A stretch of 64,000 nucleotides of DNA from NCBI GenBank assembly GCA_016931965.1, contig JAFGDT010000058.1:18586-82585 (forward strand). The letters are read 5' to 3'. Under the pieces are notes generated by a model. It worked only from the letters and a program-made list of their open reading frames with translations. It had not been told where the DNA came from and did not search any database. Each line of letters starts with the position of its first letter. Position 1 is the stretch's first letter. This stretch comes from a bacterium. Its GTDB lineage: Bacteria; Zhuqueibacterota; QNDG01; DSAB01. Positions 1-10,786 of this stretch are shown here, piece by piece. Made by a program: the position numbers and the translations under genes.

Positions 1-881
1 TTGTTATCGAAAACCGAAACAGCAGCCCGGAGTCGGCCTACAGCGATACCATACAGGTGACCATGGCTCAGTATCACCCGAGATCGCGGCCGTGGACACT
101 GAATCTGCTCGAAGAAATGGATCTGAACAGGTCCTTTCAGATTTATCGGGAGCGTTTCGCCGATGCCAGTGATTTTACGTTTATTTTTGTAGGCAATATT
201 GATCTTGAAATGATCAAACCTTTTATCCTGACCTACATTGGGGGATTGCCGTCAATGGGAAGAGACGAAATGTGGCGGGACGTGGGTGTAGAGCCACCCA
301 AAGGTATCATTCATAAAACGGTCAGAAGAGGCATTGAACCGAAAGCCAGTGTCAGAATCATTTTCACCGGTCCCTATGAGTGGAAGCGGCAAAACAACTA
401 TGATATCGGTTCGATGTCCAGCCTGCTGCGCATCAAGCTGCGGGAATCGTTAAGAGAAGATCTGGGCGGTACCTATGGGGTTGGTGTGGGGTCTTCCACA
501 TCACATTTTCCGAAAGAAGAGTACACACTCTCGATTTCATTTGGATGTTCACCTGAAAGGGTGGGTGAATTGATTGAGACCGTTTTTATTGAGATTGACA
601 GTCTGAAAACGGTTGGTCCACGGGAAGTCGATGTCAACAAAGTCAGGGAAGCCCAGACCAGGCAGTATGAACTTGATCTCAAAGACAATGTTTTCTGGCA
701 GAATGCACTGTACACGACCGCTTATCATGGCAGCAGCCCCCTTAATATTTTGGATTACATGGATTATGTCAACAATCTGTCGGCTGAATCGATTCAGAAT
801 GCTGCAAAAAAATATTTTGATATGAATAATTATGTTCAGTTTGTTTTGCTTCCCGAAGGGACAGAGAAGACCCAGAAGTAG
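1..881 (+). CDS. M16-family zinc protease-like protein, C-terminal part (5' truncated by window edge)
   Basis: Frame is open from base 3 upstream of the listed GTG (VIENRNSSPESAYSDTIQVTMAQYHPR...); M16 C-terminal style 'FVGNIDLEMIKPFILTYIGGLPS', 'LRESLREDLGGTYGVGV'. Confidence 0.85.
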   Translation, partial: VIENRNSSPESAYSDTIQVTMAQYHPRSRPWTLNLLEEMDLNRSFQIYRERFADASDFTFIFVGNIDLEMIKPFILTYIGGLPSMGRDEMWRDVGVEPPKGIIHKTVRRGIEPKASVRIIFTGPYEWKRQNNYDIGSMSSLLRIKLRESLREDLGGTYGVGVGSSTSHFPKEEYTLSISFGCSPERVGELIETVFIEIDSLKTVGPREVDVNKVREAQTRQYELDLKDNVFWQNALYTTAYHGSSPLNILDYMDYVNNLSAESIQNAAKKYFDMNNYVQFVLLPEGTEKTQK

Positions 882-929
882 CCCGAGGGGTTATCTGTGT
901 AGGCGTTTAGAATATTATTGGAGACAGAG

Positions 930-2294
930 ATGTCCAAACCGGTTATGATTAGTGTTTCTGGTATTCGGGGAATCGTGGGAGAGGGGCTGACGCCCCAGTT
1001 GATTGTCCGCTTTTCGGCTGGTGTCGGCAGCACTTACGGAAGAGGCAAGGTGATGGTCGGCCGGGATTCAAGGGAGAGTGGTGAAATGGTCAAGGCAGCA
1101 GTTTTTTCAGGCCTCATGTCGGTCGGTTGCCATCCTGTCGATTTGGGCGTCTGTCCCACGCCCACCGTTCAAATGGCAGTCCAGCAATCGGATGCTCTGG
1201 GGGGGATTGTGATCACTGCAAGTCACAATCCTGTAGAGTGGAATGCCCTGAAGCTGTTGGGTCCGGATGGTCTTTTTCTGAATCAGGAAGAGGGCAACCG
1301 GGTCAAACAGATTGTTGAAGAAGAGACATTTCCGTTTGTTGTCTGGAATCAGATCGGTCGTGTGTCCACATACGCACATGCGATTGATGATCATATCGGT
1401 GCCATCCTGGAGCTGCCCTATCTCGATGTTCCCAAGATCCGTCAGCGTCGTTTTCAAGTCGCTTTTGATTGTGTAAACGGTGCCGGAGGGACAATATTGC
1501 CCAAGCTTCTCAATACACTGGGTTGTGTAACCTATCCGTTCAACGAAGAACCTACCGGGCGTTTCGCCCACACGCCCGAGCCTGTTTCGGCGAATCTCAA
1601 GGATCTCTGTCGATGTGTGGTCGGCAGCAAAGCCGATATCGGTTTTGCCGTTGATCCCGATGTGGACCGTCTGGCCATCGTGGCGGAAAACGGGGAGCCG
1701 TTGGGCGAAGAGTATACAGTTACCCTTTGTACAAAATTTATCCTACAGAAGAAAAAGGGAAAGGTCGTTGTGAACATGTCCACCACGCGGGCTGTGGAAG
1801 ACGTTACTGTCCAGGCTGGGGGGGAACTGATCCGAACCCCTGTCGGTGAAATCCATGTGGCTGAAAAAATGAGAGAAGCCCATGCCGTGATAGGTGGCGA
1901 GGGGAATGGTGGTGTGATCCTGCCCGAGATGCACCTCGGAAGGGACGCACCTGTAGCCATTGCGCTGACGCTTCAATATCTCTTAGAATACGGCAAACCG
2001 GTCTCTATGATCTGGAAATCGCTTCCCCGGTATGTGATGACAAAGAAAAAGATCGACATCGGTACATCCGATCCGGATCAGATCATCCGGTCTATGGAAA
2101 CAAAATACCGAAGCGAGAAAACCAATCTTGCAGACGGCCTGAAAATTGACCGGGCCGATTCCTGGATTCATGTCCGTAAATCCAACACGGAACCGATTAT
2201 TCGGGTCATCACTGAAGCCAGAACAAAAGAGGATTCCGAAAAACTCTGTGAGGTATTCATCCAAGAAATCAAACAATTTACAGGTAAGGCATAG
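930..2294 (+). CDS. glmM: Phosphoglucosamine mutase / phosphomannomutase family
   Basis: TASHNPVEWNALKL catalytic loop, DPDVDRLAIV metal loop, GEGNGGVI, RKSNTEPIIRV phosphate loop; ATG at 930 preferred over TTG at 918. Confidence 0.85.
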   Translation: MSKPVMISVSGIRGIVGEGLTPQLIVRFSAGVGSTYGRGKVMVGRDSRESGEMVKAAVFSGLMSVGCHPVDLGVCPTPTVQMAVQQSDALGGIVITASHNPVEWNALKLLGPDGLFLNQEEGNRVKQIVEEETFPFVVWNQIGRVSTYAHAIDDHIGAILELPYLDVPKIRQRRFQVAFDCVNGAGGTILPKLLNTLGCVTYPFNEEPTGRFAHTPEPVSANLKDLCRCVVGSKADIGFAVDPDVDRLAIVAENGEPLGEEYTVTLCTKFILQKKKGKVVVNMSTTRAVEDVTVQAGGELIRTPVGEIHVAEKMREAHAVIGGEGNGGVILPEMHLGRDAPVAIALTLQYLLEYGKPVSMIWKSLPRYVMTKKKIDIGTSDPDQIIRSMETKYRSEKTNLADGLKIDRADSWIHVRKSNTEPIIRVITEARTKEDSEKLCEVFIQEIKQFTGKA

Positions 2295-2413
2295 AACTTT
2301 TAAGGCGTCTATTTTCCACTTGACTTTTATGATGGCGATGTGTACAATAAACAGAATGATCGTTAACCTTTTATAAAAATTGAAAGAAATTTCAAAATTT
2401 GGGGAGTTTTATT

Positions 2414-3583
2414 ATGAATACGCGTAAATGGTCTTTCATGTTAGGTTTTTTAATTGTCGGATCTTTTCTGTTATCCGATATCAGCCTATCGCAGATCACC
2501 ATCACCTGGCCGAATCCTTTTCCGATTGGCCGTACCACTGAAACGAAGATTGATACAGTCATTTCAGTTGCATCATTGAATCTGGGTGTGTCAGGCGGGC
2601 CGCAGACCTGGAATTTCAATGAAACATTGGATGCCTGGGATGTTAACTTTGGAATTATGGATGTTGCGGGATCACCTTACGAATCAACATTTGGAGATGC
2701 GCAGTGGATCGATCACAACTGGACGTATATTCCTGAATTTTTGGACCCACCCACAATTGGAGAAATGTTCTCGTACCGTTATCTTGAAGGAAATTGGATC
2801 AAAGAACAGGGTATGGGAACAACGGCTACACTGATAGGAGGGTCACCATTTGTTTATCCTTCACCGAGTCAAGTTTATCCAAATCCTCTTGAATACGATT
2901 CGCCGACATGGACTGAAGAAAGGTATTTTGAACCGAAATTTATCAACCTCATTAACGGAACGATAGAGGACAGCAGTATTGTGAGCGTTGATGCCTGGGG
3001 TGAATTAACCATACCGGCAGGGACATATCAGTGTCTGCGCTTAAAACGTCATGAGTTCAGAGAGATTCATATTCCTCCAATAGCTTTTATACTTCCTCAG
3101 GGCCGTGATGAGTATCTTGAAACGTATACTTATGTGTGGCTGACCCACGATTTTGAAACGGTGTTGTCTGTTACTGCGGATGCTTCCTTGGGGGAGGATT
3201 TTACAGAAGCCCTGTATGTGATTCTGGCTACCAATGTTTCAGGCATTGGGTGTGATCCGACATGTGATCCGAATGCTTCTGTCCCCTCGGCATTTGTATT
3301 GGGTCAGAATTATCCCAATCCATTTAATCCTGTAACTTATATACAGTATGCATTGCCAGAACCGGCCAGAGTCGAGTTAAGAATATTCAACCTTCTTGGT
3401 CAGGAAATCGCCCTCATCGAATCCGGAATTAAAAATGCGGGTGTACAGGAGACTGTGTGGAATGGAAAAGATCTCCATAACAACGACGTTCCGGGAGGTG
3501 TCTATTTCTATCAATTGAAAGCGGTTCCCCTGAGTGGCCATCAGACCCTTGTTCAGACCCGAAAAATGGTGATGATGAAATAG
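2414..3583 (+). CDS. Secreted protein with C-terminal T9SS type A sorting/FlgD-like domain
   Basis: N-terminal signal peptide; C-terminal 'FVLGQNYPNPFNPVTYIQYALPEPARVELRIFNLLGQEI...GGVYFYQLKA'. Confidence 0.85.
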   Translation: MNTRKWSFMLGFLIVGSFLLSDISLSQITITWPNPFPIGRTTETKIDTVISVASLNLGVSGGPQTWNFNETLDAWDVNFGIMDVAGSPYESTFGDAQWIDHNWTYIPEFLDPPTIGEMFSYRYLEGNWIKEQGMGTTATLIGGSPFVYPSPSQVYPNPLEYDSPTWTEERYFEPKFINLINGTIEDSSIVSVDAWGELTIPAGTYQCLRLKRHEFREIHIPPIAFILPQGRDEYLETYTYVWLTHDFETVLSVTADASLGEDFTEALYVILATNVSGIGCDPTCDPNASVPSAFVLGQNYPNPFNPVTYIQYALPEPARVELRIFNLLGQEIALIESGIKNAGVQETVWNGKDLHNNDVPGGVYFYQLKAVPLSGHQTLVQTRKMVMMK

Positions 3584-3641
3584 ATGGATTGATCTGAGGA
3601 TTTATCTACAAACATAGAAATTCCTGAACTGATACAAGAAA

Positions 3642-3679
3642 AGGCTGGTCCTTCATTTGGGGGGACCGGCCTATTTTTT
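3642..3679 (+). terminator. Rho-independent terminator
   Basis: aggctggtcc-N11-ggaccggcct stem (one G-U) followed by attttttc. Confidence 0.75.
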
Positions 3680-3766
3680 CGAGCAACTCGATACGGTTTT
3701 ATCCGTAAAAAAATATCTGCTATTCAGATTTTTAAATTAAATTGGAATGATTTTCAGCCGATCTTC

Positions 3767-4447
3767 ATGAATCATAAAGGGACTTATTATATCTTTGCCA
3801 TTCTGTTGGTTTTTTCAAGCTTAGGATTCTCCAACGGGAAAAAATATGGGTTTGAGAACATCGGAGTTGAAGAGGGTGTTCTGATATTTGATTTTGAGTT
3901 ATTTGATCTATTCAGCGAGGACATTATCAGAGGGCTGAGAAAAGGGATGACGGCAGCTATTGAATATCAAGTGCAACTCTGGGAAGAGCGGAGGCACTGG
4001 TTTGATCGGGTGGTCGCCGAAAAATCAATACGGATGAAGGTGGGTTATGACAGCTGGGAGCAATCATTTATTCTGACACGTCCGGAAGAGGGGCCAGTTT
4101 TGCTGAGTGAAAGTCATATCCAGGATCGGTGTTCCCGATTGGATGGTTTTCATTTGGTCGATCTGAATCAATTGAAAGCCAAGGGTCGATATACCCTTGT
4201 TGTGAAAATGATCTTACAGCCTCTTTCCGTGGACAATTATGAAGAAATTAAAAGATGGCTGGCCGGCGAGGTTCAGGAACTCAATCCCAGGAATCTGAAA
4301 TCAACAGAATCCCCTGATGAAAAAGCCGGCGACTGGTTGTTGGGACTTGTCCTTAACTTGACCGGTTTCGGAGATCGGGCGATCACTGCCGAGAGTCCGG
4401 CTTTTCATATAGAAAACGGCTCTGTTGTTTTAGAGGAAGAGGAATAG
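3767..4447 (+). CDS. DUF4390-like secreted/hypothetical protein
   Basis: Signal peptide, 'FSEDIIRGLRKGMTAAIEYQVQLWEERRHWFDRVV' resembles DUF4390 family. Confidence 0.55.
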   Translation: MNHKGTYYIFAILLVFSSLGFSNGKKYGFENIGVEEGVLIFDFELFDLFSEDIIRGLRKGMTAAIEYQVQLWEERRHWFDRVVAEKSIRMKVGYDSWEQSFILTRPEEGPVLLSESHIQDRCSRLDGFHLVDLNQLKAKGRYTLVVKMILQPLSVDNYEEIKRWLAGEVQELNPRNLKSTESPDEKAGDWLLGLVLNLTGFGDRAITAESPAFHIENGSVVLEEEE

Positions 4448-4451
4448 AATT

Positions 4452-5387
4452 TTGAAGCGACTGGCCGTCATCGATATTGGAACCCATTCCATCCTTTATC
4501 TTCTGGTGGAAATCAATCCCAAAAACGGCGTGTTTGTTATCGATCAAATCGTTCGAGCCGTTCGCTTGGGTCGGGGTGTTGAGGACAGTGGAATGATTCA
4601 AGATGACCCACTTAAAAAAGCCGTTCACGTACTCAAGGATTTTGTTCGTCAAGCTTTTGATCAACATGTCGATCAGGTCATTGCCGTGGGTACACACGTT
4701 TTTCGGGCGGCCAAAAATCGGGAGCAGGTCCGCGAAGCAATACGAAAAAAGACAGGTCTTAACATTGAAGTGCTTTCCGACCGAGAAGAGGCGCGATGGA
4801 GTTATTTAGGAGCGGTTTACGGGAGGGAGTTGGATCGATCCGTCCTTGTTGTGGATATCGGTGGAGGCAGCACAGAATTCATATTTGGAGAAGGGAACCA
4901 AATTGAAGATCTTGTCAGTATAAATCTTGGTGCTGTCAATCTCACAGAGAGATGCATCCATCATGATCCTCCGCTGAAAGAGGAAATGAATGCACTTACA
5001 GAGGTCGTTTATGCGATGTTGCCCAAAAGCATCTACACCTTTTATCAAAAGGGAAAGCAATTGATCGCAACAGGGGGGACAGTCACCACATTAGGGGCGC
5101 TTCAACTCCGATCGGACCGATATGATCCCAATCGTGTCAATGGTTATGTGATGTCTCTGGAAGATCTTGAGGATTCAATGGATCAACTTCTCTCTGTTCC
5201 GATTTCGGAGAGGAAGCGGTTACTCAGGTTCGATCCCGCGCGTTCGGATATCATTTTAGCGGGATCGATGATTTTGAAAACGATTTTGTTAGCGGGAAAA
5301 TTCAAAGAGGTGATGATCAGCGATCAGGGATTGCGCTTGGGGATTGCTCTGAGAGCATTCAAATTGGATTCACTTCATCATCAATAG
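4452..5387 (+). CDS. Ppx/GppA phosphatase family protein
   Basis: IDIGTHSILYLLVE, VVDIGGGSTEFIF, ATGGTVTTLGAL motifs; TTG start with upstream agaggaagagg. Confidence 0.85.
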   Translation: MKRLAVIDIGTHSILYLLVEINPKNGVFVIDQIVRAVRLGRGVEDSGMIQDDPLKKAVHVLKDFVRQAFDQHVDQVIAVGTHVFRAAKNREQVREAIRKKTGLNIEVLSDREEARWSYLGAVYGRELDRSVLVVDIGGGSTEFIFGEGNQIEDLVSINLGAVNLTERCIHHDPPLKEEMNALTEVVYAMLPKSIYTFYQKGKQLIATGGTVTTLGALQLRSDRYDPNRVNGYVMSLEDLEDSMDQLLSVPISERKRLLRFDPARSDIILAGSMILKTILLAGKFKEVMISDQGLRLGIALRAFKLDSLHHQ

Positions 5388-5399
5388 ACAGGAGCCATT

Positions 5400-7307
5400 A
5401 TGAAAAGGATATTTCAAATGAAGATGTTATCTTTTTTGTTTTCGACATTTTTGATCTGCTTATTTTTAATCATCGAAGAAGAGGCTGTCACTGTTGCGGT
5501 GCAAAGAGATGATTCCTCCCAGATGGTTTACTATGGTGAACCGGTGTTTATTCAAATCGATCCTTCCAAATTGAACTATATTGAATCCCCTCAAGATATC
5601 AGTCAATTGCAACTTTTCGTCTATGCCCATCTTCTCGATACACCAGAAATGATCGATATGAAAAAAAGGAATGGGATTTGGGAGGCGGTTTACACTTTGA
5701 CGGATACAAGTGTTAAAATGCTGATGTTCACTGTTCAGGTTGAAGTTTCTGAAAAACAGTCTATAATTGGTTCTCAGAATGTGTTTCAGGATATGCTCGT
5801 CTACGATGAAGCCAACAGACCTGTTCAGGGGGCACATCAGGCCAGGGCGCTTTCCTATACGGGTCTGGGAGGATTAAGGAACGAAGATCTGGATCTGGCC
5901 GTCCAGGAAATTGAAAAGGAACTTGAACTTTATCCCGACAATCTCTCAGCCCGGAATCTGTTCTATACACTCCTGCTCAAGGCGAACAATTACTCCAGTC
6001 GTATCCGAAATCAGATTAAAAGAGAAATTGATGAAATGCTTTATCGGAATCCGACAGACGAAAATACCATGAATTTTGCTATCGGCGGTTACCGACTTAT
6101 CGGCGAAATGGATGTAGCCCAAAAGGTGGAGGATGATCTCATTGAACAAAATCCAAAAGGAAATCAAGCCTCCGTCAAAACTTTTGATGAAATCATGCAA
6201 ATTGAAAATACCGAAGACCGAGCCCAACGGTTGGATGGTTTTTTAGTTGCGTTTCCGGAATCTCCATTGATGGAACTGGCCCTATCCAATCTCGCCTCCG
6301 CAGTTATAGAGCTGGATGATTTGGCGCGATTAACCGATATCGGCGATCGACTGCTCTATGCGTCAACCACACCGACCGCTGCGAGTGGTTTGGCCGGCAT
6401 AGCCGGTGTTTTATCTGAAAAACAAATCGAACTGAACCGGGCTTCAGCCTATATCGACAGAGCACTGACACTCATTCGTTCATCGACACTCTCGATGGAA
6501 CCGCCTCCTGAGATGACGGAGAAAGAATGGGAGGAAAGAATACATTTGACCGAAGCGCGTTACCGAGATATTTTAGGCTGGATTCATTTCCAGCAGGGGA
6601 AAATCGAAAGCAGCATCACGGAACTGAGAAAGGCTGCGGAGGAAACCTCGCAACCCGGGGTCTATTATCATTTGGCTGAAGCGCTCAATGCATCAGGTAA
6701 TACTGATGAAGCCATTTTATATTATGCCAGAGCCGCCGCTTTTGACGGAGAAATTGCAGACAATGCATACGATAAATTTACGGATCACTGGCTTCAGTTC
6801 AAGCCGGAAACGGAGGATATGGATCTGTTTTATCGTCAACAAAAAGAGTGGATAGATAACCATTACAGAGACAATGTGCTTTCACAAAGGATAAACCGGC
6901 GTGCTCCTGATTTTGAGCTTTCCAGCCTCAGAAATGAGCGGATAAAGTTGTCCGATCAGAAAAGATCCGTTGTCCTACTCTGTTTCTGGGCCACGTGGAG
7001 CACCTCTTCGGAGATGCTGCTTGAAACACTCAAACTGTTATATGAGAATCTGGGGCAAAAGGTCCTTTTTCTCACCATTGCGGTTGATATGGATGAATCG
7101 GATATCCGAGATTATGTCATTGAGCACCGGATTGCGCTTCCCGTACTCTTCAATGATGGAACGGACGAGGATTATCAACTGCAGGGCGTTCCGACGCTCT
7201 TTCTGATTGATCAAAACGGAGAGATTCAATTTGAACACAAAGGATATCGATCCGATATCGAACGTCTGTTGATGATTGAGGCCGAATATCTGTTGGCTTC
7301 AAGATGA
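5400..7307 (+). CDS. TPR-repeat protein with C-terminal TlpA/thioredoxin-like fold lacking CxxC
   Basis: Helical TPR region then 'RAPDFELSSLRNERIKLSDQKRSVVLLCFWATWSTSSEMLLETL...GVPTLFLIDQNGEI'. Confidence 0.8.
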   Translation: MKRIFQMKMLSFLFSTFLICLFLIIEEEAVTVAVQRDDSSQMVYYGEPVFIQIDPSKLNYIESPQDISQLQLFVYAHLLDTPEMIDMKKRNGIWEAVYTLTDTSVKMLMFTVQVEVSEKQSIIGSQNVFQDMLVYDEANRPVQGAHQARALSYTGLGGLRNEDLDLAVQEIEKELELYPDNLSARNLFYTLLLKANNYSSRIRNQIKREIDEMLYRNPTDENTMNFAIGGYRLIGEMDVAQKVEDDLIEQNPKGNQASVKTFDEIMQIENTEDRAQRLDGFLVAFPESPLMELALSNLASAVIELDDLARLTDIGDRLLYASTTPTAASGLAGIAGVLSEKQIELNRASAYIDRALTLIRSSTLSMEPPPEMTEKEWEERIHLTEARYRDILGWIHFQQGKIESSITELRKAAEETSQPGVYYHLAEALNASGNTDEAILYYARAAAFDGEIADNAYDKFTDHWLQFKPETEDMDLFYRQQKEWIDNHYRDNVLSQRINRRAPDFELSSLRNERIKLSDQKRSVVLLCFWATWSTSSEMLLETLKLLYENLGQKVLFLTIAVDMDESDIRDYVIEHRIALPVLFNDGTDEDYQLQGVPTLFLIDQNGEIQFEHKGYRSDIERLLMIEAEYLLASR

Positions 7308-8179
7308 GAATTTTATATACATCCGATCTTCATGGGCGGACAGATTTATATCAGGAAATCATCATTCTCTCCATACAGCAAAAAATCAATGCCGTGGTAT
7401 TGGGTGGAGATCTTTTCCCGAAGCAAGGGCGATTCATAGACAGTTTGGAAATTCAAATGCAATTTATTGAAGATCTGTTTTGTCCATTCTTGATTGAATT
7501 GAAAGATCGAACAGGGGCTTCGATTTACTGCATCTTGGGAAATGACGACTGGGCAGCCACACTTCCCCTTTTGCATCGGTTTGAATCGGATCGTCTTGTT
7601 CATCTTCTTGATCACCAGGTTTTTCAATTGTCGGATGGGTGGAGCATCACCGGTTACCCCTATGTGCCACCTACGCCTTTTTCGCCGAAAGATTTTGAAA
7701 AGCGGGACTTGAAAAATGATTCACCCATTCATACGACGGATTTTCCTGCTGTAAGCAGATCGGGATTGATTGAAAAAATCGATGAGGTTGTTTATTTTTC
7801 TCGACAGAGTTCGATAGAGGAAGACATGATTCTTTTGCCCCGAATCCCGAATCATCAAAAAGCCGTTTATGTGATACACGCCCCTCCTTATGATACCGCT
7901 TTGGATCGTTTGGGGAAAGGGCGGTCTATAGGGAGCAAAGCCATCCGTCATTTTATTAACAAAGAACAGCCGTCAATTACTCTCCACGGGCATATTCACG
8001 AATCACCCATGGTTTCAGGATTTTACTGGCAAAAAATCGGAGAGACCCTTTCTATCAATCCCGGTCAGATGGGTTCTCGTCTATCAGCAGTGATATTGGA
8101 TTCTATGCAACCCATGGAAACGCTTTCCCATACACGCTACGGAAACGTTCAATCCCATCGAGCAATCAATTCAGATTGA
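7304..8179 (+). CDS. Calcineurin-like metallophosphoesterase
   Basis: [27 protein letters not shown] metal motifs. Confidence 0.85.
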   Translation: MRILYTSDLHGRTDLYQEIIILSIQQKINAVVLGGDLFPKQGRFIDSLEIQMQFIEDLFCPFLIELKDRTGASIYCILGNDDWAATLPLLHRFESDRLVHLLDHQVFQLSDGWSITGYPYVPPTPFSPKDFEKRDLKNDSPIHTTDFPAVSRSGLIEKIDEVVYFSRQSSIEEDMILLPRIPNHQKAVYVIHAPPYDTALDRLGKGRSIGSKAIRHFINKEQPSITLHGHIHESPMVSGFYWQKIGETLSINPGQMGSRLSAVILDSMQPMETLSHTRYGNVQSHRAINSD

Positions 8180-8205
8180 AATCAAATCATCATGGAGGAA
8201 CGATT

Positions 8206-8622
8206 ATGAGCCCTATTACACGTTTCGGTATTTCTATGGATAGCAAACTTTTAAATCGATTCGATAAACTTATATCCGAACAGGGTTACTCGAATCGGTC
8301 GGAAGCATTCCGAGACCTGGTCAGAGATCGTCTTGTGAAGGAAGAGTGGGAAAGTGAAGAATTGGAAACGGTCGGTACCATTACGATTATCTATGATCAT
8401 CATAAACGGGAACTTGCCGAAACGATCATCGATCATCAACATCATCGGTATGATTCCATCATTTCGACCCTGCATGTTCACCTGGATGTTCACAACTGTC
8501 TGGAGGTGCTTGCTGTCAAAGGAAAAGCGAAAGATATTAAAAAGATCGCAGACGAATTGATCAGCACCAAAGGAGTCAAACACGGTAAGCTGGTGATGAC
8601 CTCAACAGGAGAAAATCTATAA
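8206..8622 (+). CDS. nikR: NikR-family nickel-responsive transcriptional regulator
   Basis: RHH N-terminus '[38 protein letters not shown]' plus ACT-like C-terminus with '[24 protein letters not shown]'; ATG 8206 follows ggaggaacg. Confidence 0.9.
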   Translation: MSPITRFGISMDSKLLNRFDKLISEQGYSNRSEAFRDLVRDRLVKEEWESEELETVGTITIIYDHHKRELAETIIDHQHHRYDSIISTLHVHLDVHNCLEVLAVKGKAKDIKKIADELISTKGVKHGKLVMTSTGENL

Positions 8623-8643
8623 AAGTGGGATTTTATGGGCGGT

Positions 8644-9351
8644 TTATTTTTTAAATTGAATGGTTAATCCTTTTTGATTGATTGTATCAAGCAATGCATA
8701 AATAAATAGAATCACACCGGACATCTCCAGTGTTTCTTCAACCGTCACAATCATGGTGTAATTAAAATTGAGAGGGCCGAATGTATTTCTATACAAGATT
8801 GTAATCAGTTCGATTCCAATAACTCCTGAAAAACAGATGAGAGCTGCCAGGAAAAATAAATGTTTTGTTCTTTTAGGTAATTGTAGAAAAAATCGAAAAT
8901 TATTTAGAACCAAGATAATGCTGAAAATGGTTCCGGGAACAATCCAGGTGGAAAAGAAAAATTTCCTCCATCCCACCAATTCTTTCCAACCAAATATATT
9001 ACGTATGGCCATGTTCAGCCTTTCGTGTAAACAGATCGCTTCGTCAATTGAGAAAAATAAGAATAGAGCAGCTAAAAAGATCCAATGTCTTCTGAAATGA
9101 TCCTCTCCTTTTTCCTCTGAAAATGCAATTAAACCTAATAAAAAAGCCGCCATTCCAAGAAGAAATGAGGAAAAATAGGTCGGTATATTGTATTCATCCT
9201 CAAGATAAAACATGGGTGGAAGACCCAGGGATCTGGGATGATCGATTATAAAAACGGAAAACTGTCCTGCGATACTGGCAATGATTAGCAGGAGTTCAAT
9301 CCCTATGAGAATTTGTACAATTCTTGTCGGAGGGATGGTTACGGTTTTCAA
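8644..9351 (-). CDS. Hypothetical multi-pass membrane protein
   Basis: Several hydrophobic segments; full-length ORF. Confidence 0.65.
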   Translation of the reverse strand: MKTVTIPPTRIVQILIGIELLLIIASIAGQFSVFIIDHPRSLGLPPMFYLEDEYNIPTYFSSFLLGMAAFLLGLIAFSEEKGEDHFRRHWIFLAALFLFFSIDEAICLHERLNMAIRNIFGWKELVGWRKFFFSTWIVPGTIFSIILVLNNFRFFLQLPKRTKHLFFLAALICFSGVIGIELITILYRNTFGPLNFNYTMIVTVEETLEMSGVILFIYALLDTINQKGLTIQFKK

Positions 9352-9532
9352 TTGTCATTTTCCTTATTCTTAAATAACTCGGATGCTGTTCAATTGGAGC
9401 GTACTATTTTTTATGGTCACCTGCGATTATGTTTTTGTTGATTTTTTTTGCTTCATCCATGTGAAAGAGTATAATGAACTGATCCTACAATTACGAAAAA
9501 AAATTCTTGTGGATTTTTTATCTCGACATCAT

Positions 9533-10786
9533 TTATTTTACAACAATAAGAATGCTATCCAGTTTTCCGGTACTTCCTGTAATGGGCATCATGGAAATTG
9601 TTTTTTTCCGTATCTGCATTTTGTTTAACTTCAGACTGGTTTCCGACTTGCCTTTCTCATCGATATGCTCCAATAGATCTGCCAAGGGTTGCCATAATGG
9701 AGACACTGTTTTTATGAATTTACCGATGATATTTTCTCTGAGTGAAAAAATGTTTTTTGCCTTATCATTCAAGTACAAAATTTGGTGTTCAGGTGAGAGT
9801 ATGATCACACCTTCATTGATCTCTTCCAATACACGATGAAAATTCCTTTGAATCTCATTGATTTTTACTGTTTTTAATTTATTGAAAAGTTGGAGCTGAT
9901 GGATTGCTTTTTCAAATGAGCGGGAAAGATCTCCCACTTCGTCCTTGGCTTTTAGGTTGGGCAAACTGAACTCCGATTCACCTCTGCTGATCGCTTCGAG
10001 TGCTTTTGAAATTCTTTTGTAGGGGAGAAAAATTTTTAAAGGAAGGTAAATGATCATATAAACGAGTATGATGATGGTGATCAACAGAATCATCAATGTA
10101 TTCCTCTGTGCAATCACACCGTATTGTATTCCGGCCTCACTGTTTTCTGATAGCGTTTCCTTTGCCCCCGTTGTCATTTCCTGAGCCAATGCGAGAATGT
10201 GATCGGCATTTTCTTTTAATTCGGAAAACAATCTCACTTTATCGGCTGACAAATTTGTGGAAACCCCGAGAAGCAATACATTGATATCGGAGGTCAACTC
10301 GGGCAAGTCCTCCATACTGAGTCTGCGTTCCTGAACAAGCTGACGCAACTCTTCCTGATAGTTGAATACCTGCTGTTGAAGCCTGTTCAAAGTACGTGGA
10401 TCTTCCTGAAACGTCTTGATGAGCGTTTCGATATTTTGACTATATCGATCTAAGTAGGTATCGATGGAATCCAACTGCTGTGCATAGAGAGAGGTTATTG
10501 TTCGTGCGTGGTCTACAAGTGTTTGAATTTCTTCAATAATTTTTCTTGTCCGGTCGATATAGACTGAGTCAGAGTAGATGATAAAATTCTTTTCTTCCCT
10601 TCTGGCATCCAGTATGTCAATTGAAATGGTTTCACCCAATTCTATTATTTTTGCATCTGTGAAGGCAACCTGATCCAACTTTTTGACCATTCGATTCATA
10701 TAAATGAGTATGAGAAAAGAAGTGCCCAGGGAGATCAATGCGATCCCGATAAGGGTAAGGCGTATTTTGGATTTGCCTGACAGCAT
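9533..10786 (-). CDS. Membrane sensor protein with HAMP and PAS regions, no recognisable output domain
   Basis: N-terminal TM, periplasmic helical region, second TM, HAMP-like 'PLKIFLPYKRISKALEAISRGESEFSLPNLKAKDEVGDLSRSFEKAIHQL', PAS-like 'VLEEINEGVIILSPEHQILYLNDKAKNIFSL'; ends shortly after. Confidence 0.8.
   Translation of the reverse strand: MLSGKSKIRLTLIGIALISLGTSFLILIYMNRMVKKLDQVAFTDAKIIELGETISIDILDARREEKNFIIYSDSVYIDRTRKIIEEIQTLVDHARTITSLYAQQLDSIDTYLDRYSQNIETLIKTFQEDPRTLNRLQQQVFNYQEELRQLVQERRLSMEDLPELTSDINVLLLGVSTNLSADKVRLFSELKENADHILALAQEMTTGAKETLSENSEAGIQYGVIAQRNTLMILLITIIILVYMIIYLPLKIFLPYKRISKALEAISRGESEFSLPNLKAKDEVGDLSRSFEKAIHQLQLFNKLKTVKINEIQRNFHRVLEEINEGVIILSPEHQILYLNDKAKNIFSLRENIIGKFIKTVSPLWQPLADLLEHIDEKGKSETSLKLNKMQIRKKTISMMPITGSTGKLDSILIVVK

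Noticed and set aside
1107-1976. Several antisense ORFs (154, 142 and 77 aa)
   Set aside because: Shadow ORFs of the glmM-like gene.
9383-9839. Two plus-strand ORFs (81 and 110 aa)
   Set aside because: Partly antisense to the HAMP-PAS gene, AT-rich low-complexity translation.
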